NCBI GenBank assembly: GCA_963785115.1
Contig: CAWATY010000019.1
Location: 145,372 to 209,371, forward strand
Length of the DNA: 64,000 bases
Origin: JACCWP01 sp963785115
GTDB lineage: Bacteria; Actinomycetota; Actinomycetes; Propionibacteriales; Nocardioidaceae
Direction: 5' to 3'
Shown here: positions 28,406 through 37,499 of the stretch, in pieces
Numbering within the stretch: position 1 is the first letter of the stretch
Layout of the letters: each line of letters opens with the position of its first letter
Made by a program: the position numbers and the translations under genes
The notes under the pieces: generated by a model
The model's database searches: none
What the model saw: only the letters and a program-made list of their open reading frames with translations
Told to the model about the DNA's origin: nothing

Positions 28406-30709
28406 GTGAACCTCCAGACCGGCACCGCCCGTCGCGCGACGGACTCAGTCGCCACGGAGCGGTCCGGTCACGCCCTGCTGTGGGTGATGGGCGCGCTGCT
28501 CGTGGTCCTGGTGATCCGGCTGGCCATGCCCGACCCGTTCGACGGCCCCCTGGACGGGCCCTTCGGGGTGATCGCGGTCCTGTTGCCGCTCGTCGTGTGC
28601 GTGCTGGCGGTCCGGCGCTCCGGCACCCGACGTTCCGAGATGCTGCTGGCCACGGCCGCCGTGGGGGCGTTCTCGGCGGCGAACATGTACTACGCGGTGG
28701 CCCAGACGATCGTCGGCACCGTGCCGATACCGTCCCCGGCCGACATCGGCTACGCGCTGTTCTACCCGCTGATGCTGGGTGCGCTCGCCGTCCTGGTCCG
28801 CAAGCAGGCGGCCGGTCACATGCGGGCGGTGTGGCTGGACAGCGTCCTCGGTTCGCTCGGCGCTGCGTCGGTGCTGGCGGTGCTGCTCGACCCACTGCTG
28901 GACGCCGCGTCGCAGGGACCGTCCTCGGCGGCGAGCATCGTCTCGGTCGCGATGCCGCTGCTCGACCTGCTGCTGGTGGCCACCGTCGTCGGCATCGCCT
29001 CGTCCCGGACGCTCGACCTCGGCCCTCGCTGGACCGTCCTGGTGCTGGGCCTGCTGGTCTTCGCCGCCACCGACGTGGTCTTCGCGCTGTGGGTGGCCAA
29101 GGGGACGTACCAGTTCGGCACCCCGCTGAACGCCGGCTGGGCCGTGGGTCTCGGCCTCGTCGCGGTGTGGGTCGAAGGAGTCGCCCGTCCCGGCCGGCGC
29201 AGGCACCGTGTCTCCCGTCGGCCGCCGGCCCTGGCGATTCCCGTCCTGGCGACCGCCTGTGGACTCGCCGTGCTGGTCGTGGGCACCCAGGTGCACCTCT
29301 CGCTGCTGGCGGTGGTGCTGGCCGGGGTGACCCTGCTCGCGGCCGCCGCGCGCACCCACATCGCCTACCGGCAGCTGGTCTCGATGGCCGACCTCCGCCG
29401 CCAGGCCCGTACCGACGACCTCACCGGGCTGCCCAACCGGCGCACCCTCTACGCGGACGTCCCCGAGCTGCTCGCGGCCGAACCGGACGGGCACAGCGCG
29501 CTGCTGCTGCTGGACCTCGACCGGTTCAAGGAGGTCAACGACAGCCTCGGTCACCACGCCGGCGACCGGCTGCTGATCCAGGTCGGCACCCGGCTGGCCC
29601 TGCAGCTGCAGGACGGCGACCTGCTGGCCCGGCTCGGCGGTGACGAGTTCGCGATCCTGCTGGCGGACGCCGACCACGACCGCGCCGTGGCCGTCGCGCG
29701 CGAGCTGCGCACCGTGCTGGCCGAGCCGTTCACCCTGGAGGGCATCGCGCTGCAGACCGGGGTCAGCGTCGGCATCGCGCTGTACCCCGACCAGGGCGAC
29801 GACCTGAACGTGCTGCTGCGCCGTGCCGACATGGCCATGTACCGGGCCAAGTCGGGTCACGTCGGCTACCACGTGTTCGCGACCACCGACGACACCCGGT
29901 CGGAGGTCCGGCTGCGCACCCTGCAGGAGCTGCGCACCGCGCTCGCCGTCGACCAGCTGGTGCTGCACTACCAGCCCAAGGTCGCCCTGGAGACCGGCGC
30001 GGTCACCGGCGTCGAGGCCCTGGTCCGCTGGAACCACCCCCAGCGCGGACTGCTCCTGCCGGACAGCTTCCTCGACCTGGTCGAGGACGCCGGGCTGATG
30101 CACCCCATGACGCTGGTCGTCCTCGCCAAGGCTCTCGACCAGGCCGCCCTCTGGGTGACAGCGGGCACCCCGCTGCGGGTCGCCGTCAACCTGTCGGCAA
30201 GCTCGCTGATGGACGCCGAGCTGCCCGGCCAGATCGCCGCGATGATCGCCGTCCGCGGACTCGCGCCGTCGGCCCTGATGCTGGAGATCACCGAGGACTC
30301 GCTGATGGACGACCGGGACCGGGCGCGGTCCGTCCTGACCCAGCTCCGCGAGCAGGGGATCGAGATCGCGATCGACGACTTCGGCAGCGGCTACAGCTCG
30401 CTCGCCTACCTGCGCGACCTGCCGATCGACGAGCTGAAGCTGGACCGCTCGTTCATCGCGTCGATGGACCGTACCGGGCACGCCGCGGCCCTGGTCGCGT
30501 CCACCATCGCCCTGGCCCACAGCCTCGACCTGCGGATGGTCGCCGAGGGCGTGGAGACCAGGCTGGCCTACGACGAGCTGGCCCGGCACGGCTGCGACCA
30601 GGCACAGGGCTTCTACCTGTCCCGGCCGGTGCCCGCCGCCACCCTCGACAGCTGGCTCGCCGAGCGCTGCTCGGTCGCGGGCATGCAGCGCCTCGCGGCG
30701 CTGCACTAA
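28406..30709 (+). CDS. Membrane GGDEF-EAL protein (c-di-GMP turnover)
   Basis: A product of 767 residues from a GTG at 28406 with GAAGGG upstream. About residues 20-320 hold eight to ten hydrophobic helices (from LLWVMGALLVVLVIRLAM to LLAVVLAGVTLLAAAARTHI), a sensor of unknown ligand. The cyclase domain runs DDLTGLPNRRTLY to LARLGGDEFAILL, so the catalytic GGDEF is intact. The residues five before it are QDGD, so the RxxD inhibitory site is lost. The phosphodiesterase domain has EALVRW, ITEDS, DDFGSGYSSLAYL and EGVET, all needed for activity. The protein may both make and break c-di-GMP. It is convergent with a second GGDEF gene 22 bases away. Confidence 0.92.
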   Translation: MNLQTGTARRATDSVATERSGHALLWVMGALLVVLVIRLAMPDPFDGPLDGPFGVIAVLLPLVVCVLAVRRSGTRRSEMLLATAAVGAFSAANMYYAVAQTIVGTVPIPSPADIGYALFYPLMLGALAVLVRKQAAGHMRAVWLDSVLGSLGAASVLAVLLDPLLDAASQGPSSAASIVSVAMPLLDLLLVATVVGIASSRTLDLGPRWTVLVLGLLVFAATDVVFALWVAKGTYQFGTPLNAGWAVGLGLVAVWVEGVARPGRRRHRVSRRPPALAIPVLATACGLAVLVVGTQVHLSLLAVVLAGVTLLAAAARTHIAYRQLVSMADLRRQARTDDLTGLPNRRTLYADVPELLAAEPDGHSALLLLDLDRFKEVNDSLGHHAGDRLLIQVGTRLALQLQDGDLLARLGGDEFAILLADADHDRAVAVARELRTVLAEPFTLEGIALQTGVSVGIALYPDQGDDLNVLLRRADMAMYRAKSGHVGYHVFATTDDTRSEVRLRTLQELRTALAVDQLVLHYQPKVALETGAVTGVEALVRWNHPQRGLLLPDSFLDLVEDAGLMHPMTLVVLAKALDQAALWVTAGTPLRVAVNLSASSLMDAELPGQIAAMIAVRGLAPSALMLEITEDSLMDDRDRARSVLTQLREQGIEIAIDDFGSGYSSLAYLRDLPIDELKLDRSFIASMDRTGHAAALVASTIALAHSLDLRMVAEGVETRLAYDELARHGCDQAQGFYLSRPVPAATLDSWLAERCSVAGMQRLAALH

Positions 30710-30731
30710 GGACCTGCGCCGGGAGCGTCGG

Positions 30732-32363
30732 TCAGGATGCCGGGCGCGTCTTGGCGAGCGTGATGCCACCGCCGCTGCGCTTGCTCCGGTACAACGCCTC
30801 GTCGGCCTGGACCAGCAACGGCTGCGGGTCGTTGCCCCGGCCGGCCGCCACGCCGATGCTGATGCTGACGTCCAGGTCGGGCGCCAGCTCACGCCAGTCG
30901 ACCAGACTGAGGCGGTTCATCATGTCGGTGGCCCGGCGACGCGCCGCCTCGGCGTCGAGGCCCGCGAGCAGCACGACGAACTCGTCGCCGCCGAGCCGTG
31001 CGACCAGGTCGGTCGGGCGGATGCCGCTGGACAGCACGCCGGCCACCTGGGTCAGCACGGCGTCGCCGACGAGGTGCCCGAACGTGTCGTTGACGGCCTT
31101 GAACGCGTCGACGTCCACGACGAGGACCGCCATCGAGTCGATGCTGTCCAGGGCCCGCAGCCGTTCGGTGTAGCGGGTGTAGCCACGGCGGTTGGCCAGT
31201 CCGGTCAGCTCGTCGACGTGTGCCTGGTGGAGGTGCTCGTCGCGCTCGACCCGCAGCTGCTCGGCCTCCAGCCCGGCGCGGGCGGCGGCCAGCAGCTGCA
31301 GCCGGGAGTCCCAGCGACGGCGTGCGCTCCAGTCGCCGTAGGCCATGGCGGCGACGGCGCCGGGCGAGCCCCGGCCGACCTCGGCCTGTGTGGCCAGCCG
31401 CAGGGTCATCGCGATCACCGGGGCCCCGATGTCGTTCTCGAACAGCTGCATCGCGGCCGCCGTCCGGGAGGCGACCTCGTCCCACTCGCCGGCGTCCGCG
31501 GCCTGCAGGGCGTCCGCCAGCCGCAGCAGCCCGTGCTCGGGCCCTTCGTACGGGTGGCCGGCGGTCGCCAACGCCTCGTCCAGCTCGGCGGAGTCCTGGG
31601 TGGGAGGTTCGCCCAGCAGGCGCTGCAGCAGGTGTCGGCCCACCCGCACCTCGACCTCGAAGGCGTCGTAGGTCGATGCGTCGAGTCCGCGGCCCGGCTC
31701 GTCCGCCAGCCGGCGGCGCAGCCGGTCCAGCTCGTCCCGCTCACCCATCTCCCGCAGGCAGCAGGCCTGGTGGACGCTGACCATGACCCGGTTCAGGGCG
31801 AGGGCGCGATCGAGCAGCGGCTCCTCGTACTCCGGCCGCAGCGCGGCGGCGCGGGCGTACATCTCCTCCTCGAGCTCCCACAGCTCGCGCTGACCGAACG
31901 CCAGTCCGCAGTCGATGTAGGCGGTGCCGCACTCGAGCGCCCGACCCTCGGTGAGCTCGAGCATCGCAACAGCGCGGGCAAGGTCGCGGTTGGCCTGCTC
32001 GCGGACCGGCGCGGAGGCGAAGGAGTAGCGGTACTCGGCGCGGCTGGCGAGCGAGGAGGCGAGCAGCACCGGGTCGCCGTCGGCCTCGGAACGGTCGTGC
32101 AGGACCTGGATGATGGCGTCGAGATCGCTGTCGTTGCGCGTCCAGGCGTGGACGATGTCGGCGTAGAGCAGGACGCGGACGACCTCGGACCAGCCGTGCG
32201 ACTCGGCCGCGGCCAGCCGCTCGGCGATCTCGGCGGTGCAGTCGCTCACCTGGACCCGTTGCACGAGCCGGTGCGCCTCGAGCCGGGCGCGCGTACGGTC
32301 GGTGGCGCCGTCGTCGGCAGCACCCGACTGGGCAGGGGTCTGCCGCGTGTCCGCAGACATCAT
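30732..32363 (-). CDS. Soluble diguanylate cyclase with TPR-like N-terminal sensor
   Basis: A product of 543 residues from the ATG at 32363, with GGAGAGGTGGGG upstream. Roughly the first 370 residues are helical and repeat-like (AEIAERLAAAESHGWSEVV, LALNRVMVSVHQACCLREMGE and similar), resembling TPR-type regions found in mycobacterial and Streptomyces GGDEF proteins; there is no membrane segment. The cyclase domain starts DELTGLANRRGYTRY and reaches LVARLGGDEFVVLL with an intact active site. RPTD five residues upstream is a complete inhibitory I-site, so product feedback is expected. No EAL domain is present. It faces the membrane GGDEF-EAL gene tail to tail. Confidence 0.88.
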   Translation of the reverse strand: MMSADTRQTPAQSGAADDGATDRTRARLEAHRLVQRVQVSDCTAEIAERLAAAESHGWSEVVRVLLYADIVHAWTRNDSDLDAIIQVLHDRSEADGDPVLLASSLASRAEYRYSFASAPVREQANRDLARAVAMLELTEGRALECGTAYIDCGLAFGQRELWELEEEMYARAAALRPEYEEPLLDRALALNRVMVSVHQACCLREMGERDELDRLRRRLADEPGRGLDASTYDAFEVEVRVGRHLLQRLLGEPPTQDSAELDEALATAGHPYEGPEHGLLRLADALQAADAGEWDEVASRTAAAMQLFENDIGAPVIAMTLRLATQAEVGRGSPGAVAAMAYGDWSARRRWDSRLQLLAAARAGLEAEQLRVERDEHLHQAHVDELTGLANRRGYTRYTERLRALDSIDSMAVLVVDVDAFKAVNDTFGHLVGDAVLTQVAGVLSSGIRPTDLVARLGGDEFVVLLAGLDAEAARRRATDMMNRLSLVDWRELAPDLDVSISIGVAAGRGNDPQPLLVQADEALYRSKRSGGGITLAKTRPAS

Positions 32364-32542
32364 CGGGCCCCACCTCTCCGCATGCACCGCCCAGCCTGCC
32401 GCAGATCCCGCTCCACCCCCGCCCGCAGCCTCGGATGCCGCCCGACCGTCGCCCGAGCCTGCCCGTTCGTCGGAGGGGTCGGTCGGGGGCGATCCAGTCG
32501 GGGTCAGAGATGTCCCTCGGGCCACTCGACGGCAGCCTCGCC

Positions 32543-33514
32543 TCAGTCGTCGAGCTGGTCGAGCCTCCGGCGCGCGGTCTCCAGCGTCTCGCGCACCTCG
32601 TCGGCCTCGTTGGCGGCCTCGTCGCGCTGACGCCGCGCCTCGTCCCGCGCCGTCTCGGCCTCCGCCGCCTCGGCCTCTGCCCGCTCCAGCTCGGCGCGCA
32701 GCTCGGCCACCCGCTCGGCGAGCCCGCCGTGCCGCTCGTCGGCGGCGGCGAGCTCACGTTCCCGCTCGGCCAGGGCGTCGACCGCCTCCTCGGCGGCCTG
32801 CTCGGCCTCGGCAACCTCGGTGCGGGTCTCCTCGAGCCGGCGCTGCCGGGCGACGGCGACCTCGTCCGGTCGCTCGGGCTCGGCCGGCTGCTTGGCCTTG
32901 CTCGCTCCCGACTTCTTGGCTCCTGACTTCTTGGCTGCTGGCTTCTTGGCTGCCGACTTCTTGCCTGCCGGCTGCTTCCCGGTCCGCGTCCCCGACGGCC
33001 GGGCGCCCGGGACGGCCACCGCGCGGGAGACCGAGCCCTCGCCCATCCCCACGTACGACAACGCGGTCGTCAGGGTGCCGGTCAGCAGGGCCTCTCCGGC
33101 CTCCTCGTCGGCCACAGCGGCGCGCAGGGTCTCGTCAACCTGGTCGGCGACCGATCCGCTCAGCGGCCGGCCGAGGTCCTCGGCGAGCTCTGCGGCCCGC
33201 CGGGAGAACGCCCGCACCACCTGCCGGCGCTGCCGGTCGAGCGCGCGCAGCTGGTCACCGTCGAGGTTCTGCTGGGCAGCACGCAGCTCGGCGCCGAGCG
33301 ACACCAGTTCCTGCACCGCGTCGGGCTGCAGCCGGGCGAGCTGGTTGAGCAGCCAGGCAGCGGCAGTGGGCCGGGGCAGCGCCTTGACGTCAGCCGCCAG
33401 GTCACGGTCACCGTCGGTGCGCAGCTGCTTGGCTCGCGCGTCCCGCTCCGCCACGAAGTCCTCGGGCGGCAGCGCGTACAGCTCGTCGGCCACCGCGGCC
33501 AGCTCGTCCGCCAC
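32543..33514 (-). CDS. Coiled-coil protein with Lys/Ala-rich (histone-tail-like) linker
   Basis: A product of 323 residues from the GTG at 33514. Residues 1-150 are helical (DELAAVADELYALPPEDFVAERD, then RPTAAAWLLNQLARLQPDAVQELV). Residues about 175-215 are a basic repeat of the KKSAAKKPAAKK type, like histone H1 tails or actinobacterial nucleoid proteins. The last 100 residues form a long Glu/Ala/Arg heptad coiled coil. The same three-part protein occurs widely in actinobacteria as a hypothetical protein. DNA or RNA binding through the basic linker is inferred. The linker DNA is itself repetitive (TTCTTGGCT-type units, 32900-32960), a likely site of length variation. Confidence 0.8.
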   Translation of the reverse strand: MADELAAVADELYALPPEDFVAERDARAKQLRTDGDRDLAADVKALPRPTAAAWLLNQLARLQPDAVQELVSLGAELRAAQQNLDGDQLRALDRQRRQVVRAFSRRAAELAEDLGRPLSGSVADQVDETLRAAVADEEAGEALLTGTLTTALSYVGMGEGSVSRAVAVPGARPSGTRTGKQPAGKKSAAKKPAAKKSGAKKSGASKAKQPAEPERPDEVAVARQRRLEETRTEVAEAEQAAEEAVDALAERERELAAADERHGGLAERVAELRAELERAEAEAAEAETARDEARRQRDEAANEADEVRETLETARRRLDQLDD

Positions 33515-33646
33515 CCCCCGATGGTCGCAGAGCCGCAGCCCACACCGTGCTCGCGGCGATCTGTCCGAAACGCGGTAACCGCCCGACGTGCATTTCTGCG
33601 TCCGGAGCGACACACTCTGTGGTGGAGGGAGCGGAGGATCTGGCGC

Positions 33647-33811
33647 ATGGCTCCGCTCTTTCAAGGCGCCCCGCCGTACCCACCCCCTGTGCCGGCGGGG
33701 CGCCGCCCTCCCTCCCCTTCTGCTCACACACCAGGCGAGGGTCCGGGCATGGGTGCGGCCCCGGGTCCCGATGGGGGACAGCAGGACCCGGAGCCGCTCC
33801 GCGCAGACTGA
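33647..33811 (+). CDS. Possible 54-residue Pro/Gly-rich protein
   Basis: The ATG at 33647 has AGCGGAGGA nine bases upstream, the best ribosome site in the 371-base gap between the coiled-coil and SOD genes. The product starts MAPLFQGAPPYPPPVPAGRRP, is Pro/Gly-rich with an acidic tail, and has no signal peptide or family match. Composition this simple can arise by chance in GC-rich DNA. The rest of the gap shows nothing clear. Confidence 0.3.
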   Translation: MAPLFQGAPPYPPPVPAGRRPPSPSAHTPGEGPGMGAAPGPDGGQQDPEPLRAD

Positions 33812-33885
33812 CATGCCGACCGGGGGACGCGCCGCGAATTGACCAACTTGCGACGTTGCCCGCGGGGTCCCGGTCGGGCCCTTCG

Positions 33886-34506
33886 TCAGGGCGTGATCAG
33901 GCCCGTTGTGGAGCGGGCGCGGCCGAGCCGCGCCGACACGTCGGACCAGTTGACGACGTTCCACCAGGCCTTGACGTAGTCGGCCTTCACGTTCTTGTAC
34001 TGGAGGTAGAACGCGTGCTCCCACATGTCGAGCATCAGCAGCGGCACGATGCCGGCCGGGACGTTGCCCTGCTGGTCGAAGAGCTGGAACACCAGTGGGC
34101 GCTGACCCAGCGTGTCCCAGGCCAGGATCGACCATCCCGAGCCCTGGATGCCCAGAGCATTGGCCTCGAAGTGCGCCCGGAACCCGTCGAACGAGCCGAA
34201 GTGCTCGTCGATCAGCGAGCCGACGTCGCCGTCCGGCTCGCCGCCGCCGTCCGGGGACAGGTTCGGCCAGAAGATCGAGTGGTTGACGTGGCCGCCGAGG
34301 TTGAACGCGAGGTTCTTCTCCAGCATGTTGACCGAGCCGTGCTCGCCCTTGTCGCGCGCGTCGGCCATCTTCTCCAACGCGGTGTTGGCCCCCGTGACGT
34401 AGGTCTGGTGGTGCTTGTCGTGGTGCAGCTCCATGATCTGACCGGCGATGTGGGGCTCGAGCGCGCCGTAGTCGTAGGGCAGGTCGGGCAGGGTGTACTC
34501 AGCCAC
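33886..34506 (-). CDS. Fe/Mn superoxide dismutase
   Basis: Converts superoxide to peroxide and oxygen. The 206-residue product starts from the GTG at 34506 (VAEYTLPDLPYDYGALEPHI) with GGAGG upstream. The four metal ligands are visible: His in MELHHDKHHQTYV, His in NLGGHVNHSIFWPNL, and Asp and His in LLMLDMWEHAFYLQY. The motif set does not settle Fe against Mn; actinobacterial relatives include both. It is divergent from a Fur-family regulator 87 bases away, a common arrangement for iron- or peroxide-responsive control. Confidence 0.95.
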   Translation of the reverse strand: MAEYTLPDLPYDYGALEPHIAGQIMELHHDKHHQTYVTGANTALEKMADARDKGEHGSVNMLEKNLAFNLGGHVNHSIFWPNLSPDGGGEPDGDVGSLIDEHFGSFDGFRAHFEANALGIQGSGWSILAWDTLGQRPLVFQLFDQQGNVPAGIVPLLMLDMWEHAFYLQYKNVKADYVKAWWNVVNWSDVSARLGRARSTTGLITP

Positions 34507-34593
34507 GTGGTCCTCCGGGATCCGTTCTGCGGATGTCGTAGGGGTCTCTGTCACCATGTCCCACGAGGCCAGCACAGGCAAGCCGGGAGGGCC

Positions 34594-35070
34594 ATGGCAG
34601 CCGACACGTCCACCCGCACCGACACGCCCGGCGGTTCGGGCGCGCGCGACGAGGCGCTGGCCGAGCTGCGCCGCACCGGGCAGCGGGTCACCGCCCCCCG
34701 GCGAGCGGTCATCGAGGTGCTCGCCTCGACCGATGAGCACCTGTCGGCAGCCGAGGTCGCGGAGCGGGCGCAGGCCGTCGGGGCCGAGCTGCACCTGGCG
34801 TCGGTCTACCGGGCCATGGACACCCTGACCCGGTCCGGACTGGTCGTGCACACCCACCTGGCCAGCGGGTCGGCCACGTACCACCTGTCGACGCGGGTGT
34901 CGCCGCGCCGGCACGCCCACGCCCAGTGCACCCGGTGCGGCACCGTCGTCGACGTGCCGGAGGCGTGGCTGGCGCCGCTCGCCGAGCGACTCTCCGGTGA
35001 GCTCGGGTTCGAGCTGGTGCCGCACCACGCCGCGCTGAGCGGGCGATGCGCCCGCTGCACACCCCACTGA
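34594..35070 (+). CDS. Fur-family metalloregulator
   Basis: A product of 158 residues from the ATG at 34594 with CGGGAGGG before it. The winged helix (LRRTGQRVTAPRRAVIEVLAS, then LHLASVYRAMDTLTRSGLV) is followed by the dimerisation domain with HAHAQCTRCG and GRCARCTPH: two CxxC pairs for structural zinc, with His-rich regulatory ligands. The replacement of the usual HHDH by RRHAHAQC makes Zur, Fur and PerR hard to separate. Position beside SOD and just upstream of a TauE-like exporter (four-base gap) suggests metal or oxidative-stress control. No canonical Fur box is obvious in the 87-base divergent gap. Confidence 0.9.
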   Translation: MAADTSTRTDTPGGSGARDEALAELRRTGQRVTAPRRAVIEVLASTDEHLSAAEVAERAQAVGAELHLASVYRAMDTLTRSGLVVHTHLASGSATYHLSTRVSPRRHAHAQCTRCGTVVDVPEAWLAPLAERLSGELGFELVPHHAALSGRCARCTPH

Positions 35071-35074
35071 CGAC

Positions 35075-35911
35075 GTGCTCGACCTGTTGACGGCGGCCGG
35101 CGCCGGGCTGCTGGTGGCGCTGGTGTGCACCCCGGTCGGGGTGTCGGGCGCGGTGCTGCTGCTGCCGGCACAGACCGGGCTGCTCGGCATGGCCGGGCCA
35201 CAGGTCAGCTCGACCAACCTGCTGTTCAACGTGGTCTCGACACCCGGCGGCCTCTCCCGACTGGCCCGCTCGACCCGCCCGGTGCGCAGCGACCTGATCG
35301 CCGTCATCGCGGTGGCGGTGCCGGCCGCGGTGGGCGGCGCGTTGCTGCGGGTCACGGTGCTGGCCGGCGCGGACGCCTTCCGACTGCTGGTGGCGGCGGC
35401 GCTGCTGCCGCTGGCCGCCACGCTGTGCTGGCGGTTCGCACGACCCGGCCCCGCCACCATCGGCCGGCAGGCGTACGAACCGGCGCCGCCCGCGCAGGCT
35501 CGGCCGCGTACCGGTGCTGGTGGCCGGGACGGTGTCGGCACCCTTGCCGCGCTGGCGGCGGTGACCAGCCTGGTCGGATCTGCGGTCGGCTTCGGCGGCG
35601 GGTCGCTGCTGGCGCCCGCGCTGGTGGTGGTCACCCCGCGGGGTCCGCACGCGGTGGCACCGCTGGCACTGCTGGCGACGTTCGCCACGTCGGTGACCGG
35701 GCTCGTCGCCTACACCGTGCTGGAGTACGTGGACTTCGGTGCCCGCCCGGCCGCGCCGGACTGGACGGTCGGCATCGCGATGGGTCTCGGCGGACTGGTC
35801 GGGAGCCTGATCGGCGCCCGGCTGCAGCCGCACCTGCCGGAGCGCGCCCTCACCGGCCTGCTGGCGACGCTGGTGACTGCCGTGGCGCTCGCCCAGCTGG
35901 TACGCGGCTGA
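35075..35911 (+). CDS. TauE/SafE-family anion exporter
   Basis: Integral membrane protein of 278 residues with two homologous halves, each of about four helices: LLVALVCTPVGVSGAVLLLPAQ near the N-terminus and LVGSAVGFGGGSLLAPALVVV in the second half. The paired Gly-rich motifs VGVSGAVLL and VGFGGGSLL are the family signature. Members export sulfite, sulfoacetate or similar organic anions. The GTG start at 35075 is four bases after the fur stop, so it is likely co-transcribed with the regulator. The helices are separated by a Pro/Ala-rich loop (AYEPAPPAQARPRTG). Substrate is not determinable. Confidence 0.85.
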   Translation: MLDLLTAAGAGLLVALVCTPVGVSGAVLLLPAQTGLLGMAGPQVSSTNLLFNVVSTPGGLSRLARSTRPVRSDLIAVIAVAVPAAVGGALLRVTVLAGADAFRLLVAAALLPLAATLCWRFARPGPATIGRQAYEPAPPAQARPRTGAGGRDGVGTLAALAAVTSLVGSAVGFGGGSLLAPALVVVTPRGPHAVAPLALLATFATSVTGLVAYTVLEYVDFGARPAAPDWTVGIAMGLGGLVGSLIGARLQPHLPERALTGLLATLVTAVALAQLVRG

Positions 35912-35938
35912 GCGCTGTCGCGCTTGGCCTCGCTGGGC

Positions 35939-37132
35939 TCAGTCGGGCTCGTCGGCCGCGGCCGGTCCGAGGCCGAGCAGCTCGTCGAGCTCCAACGCCG
36001 TGAGCCCGGTGGCGTACAGCAGGTCGGCGGCGAGGGACCGCACCTGCGCGACGACGACGGTGACGCCGAGGGACTGGTCCGGGCCGAGCACCGCGGTCGC
36101 CTCGCGGGCGGTGTCGAGCAGTGCCTGGCGCACCTCGTCGAAGCGGTCCTGCTCGGACAGGTCGTCGGCGAACACCCGCACCGCCGCGGCAAGGCTCTCC
36201 AGCACCGGCACCAGCACCTGGCCACTGCGGTCGCCGCGGCGCAGCATGGTGTGCACCCGGCGGGCGAGCACCCGGGAGTCGCGGACGGCGTAGTCGACGT
36301 GGCTGAGGGTGCGCGCGTACAGCAGGACGTGGTCGCGCTGGCGCCAGCGCAGCGGTGAGATGCGGGAGAGCTCGCGCGCCGTCGACGCCGTGTCGGACAG
36401 CGCCTGGAGCGGCGCCTGCAGGGCGCGGCCACGCTGCAGCGCCGTCCACGCGACGCCCGGGTCGGACCAGCGCAGCGCCTTGGCCGAGGCCTCCAGCAGC
36501 GCGGAGAGCTCGCCGAGGACGGCGCTGACCTCGCGGTCGAGGCGGCGCACCGGGTTGGCGGGCACCAGGGCGGTCGCCAGCAGGCCGACGGCGCCACCCA
36601 CCAGCGCGTCGACGAACCGGTCGACGGCGGCCGAGCCGGTGGCCCCCGCGGTGGGCGTGACGGTCACCAGCAGGATCGCCGACGTGCTCGCCTGCACCAC
36701 GGCCAGTCGGCCGACGTCGAGCAGCACGGCGGTCACCGCGGCGAGGGCCACGACCAGCCCGAGCTGCCAGCTGCCGCGCCCGATCAGGCTGATCAGCAGC
36801 TCGCCGACGAGGATGCCGACCGACACCCCGAGGACGAGCTCGATCATCACCCGCCGGCGCTGGCCGAGTCCGGCCGTGACGGTGACGACGGCGGCGACCG
36901 GGGCGAAGAACGGCTGCAGATGACCCACGACCTCGGTGGCGATCAGCCAGGCCGCCACCGCGGCCAGGCAGATCTGCACGACCACCAGCGAGGAGCCGCT
37001 GACCCGCCGCAGCCGGCGCCGCACCGAGTCGACGGGCGAGCGCTCGGCGTCGGCCTCGACGTCGTCGAGCGCCTGCCGCGTGTGCGGCCAGCGCCGGTCG
37101 GCGTCCATGTCGCCACCCGCTCCCGTCGTCAC
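35939..37132 (-). CDS. FUSC-family (aromatic-acid exporter-like) membrane protein
   Basis: A product of 397 residues. Six hydrophobic segments lie between residues 45 and 190 (VVVQICLAAVAAWLIATEVVG, FFAPVAAVVTVTAG and so on) and match the FUSC/ArAE membrane unit. The C-terminal 200 residues are a soluble helical domain. The GTG at 37132 overlaps the stop of the GroES-like gene (GTGA); an ATG at 37108 (MDADRRW) is an alternative. It is third in the run DUF3618, GroES-like, FUSC. Efflux of an organic acid or stress role is inferred from the family. Confidence 0.82.
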   Translation of the reverse strand: MTTGAGGDMDADRRWPHTRQALDDVEADAERSPVDSVRRRLRRVSGSSLVVVQICLAAVAAWLIATEVVGHLQPFFAPVAAVVTVTAGLGQRRRVMIELVLGVSVGILVGELLISLIGRGSWQLGLVVALAAVTAVLLDVGRLAVVQASTSAILLVTVTPTAGATGSAAVDRFVDALVGGAVGLLATALVPANPVRRLDREVSAVLGELSALLEASAKALRWSDPGVAWTALQRGRALQAPLQALSDTASTARELSRISPLRWRQRDHVLLYARTLSHVDYAVRDSRVLARRVHTMLRRGDRSGQVLVPVLESLAAAVRVFADDLSEQDRFDEVRQALLDTAREATAVLGPDQSLGVTVVVAQVRSLAADLLYATGLTALELDELLGLGPAAADEPD

Positions 37133-37488
37133 AGGTAGAGGCCGGTGCCGCCGTCCTCGATCCGCTCGGAGGCGACGGCGTGCAGGTCGCGCTCGCGCAG
37201 CAGCACGAAGTCCTCGCCGCGCACCTCGACCTCGGCCTTGTCCTCGGGGTCGAAGAGCACCCGGTCGCCGGGCTGGACCTGCCGGACGTGCTGGCCGACG
37301 GCCGACACCCGGGCCCAGGCCAGCCGGCGACCCATGGCCGCGGTGGCCGGGATGACGATGCCGGCGCTCGAGCGGCGCTCGCCCGCCTCCCGGTCCAGCG
37401 ACACGAGCAGCCGGTCGTGCAGCATCCGCACCGGCAGCCCCTCCTGGGTGGTGGCCCGGTGGGCAGACGAGTCGGTGGGCGGGCTCAC
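37129..37488 (-). CDS. GroES-like (Cpn10-fold) protein
   Basis: A product of 119 residues from the ATG at 37488. The core RMLHDRLLVSLDREAGERRSSAGIVIPATA and the later VSAVGQHVRQVQPGDRVLFDPED and EVEVRGEDFVLLRERDLHAV follow the Cpn10 beta-barrel. The mobile loop (GERRSSAGI) is shorter and differs from true GroES. No groEL is near, and a similar stand-alone gene beside a DUF3618 gene is common in actinobacteria, so it is a paralogue of unknown partner. It is 11 bases from the DUF3618 gene and overlaps the FUSC start. Confidence 0.85.
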   Translation of the reverse strand: MSPPTDSSAHRATTQEGLPVRMLHDRLLVSLDREAGERRSSAGIVIPATAAMGRRLAWARVSAVGQHVRQVQPGDRVLFDPEDKAEVEVRGEDFVLLRERDLHAVASERIEDGGTGLYL

Positions 37489-37499
37489 GGCCTGTCCGC

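Noticed and set aside
33521..33811. Longer version of the Pro-rich frame starting at 33521
   Set aside because: It would overlap the start region of the coiled-coil gene; the only ribosome site serves the ATG at 33647.
37129..37488. The essential GroES co-chaperonin
   Set aside because: Mobile loop and flanks differ, no groEL is adjacent, and the DUF3618 neighbourhood is that of the paralogue.
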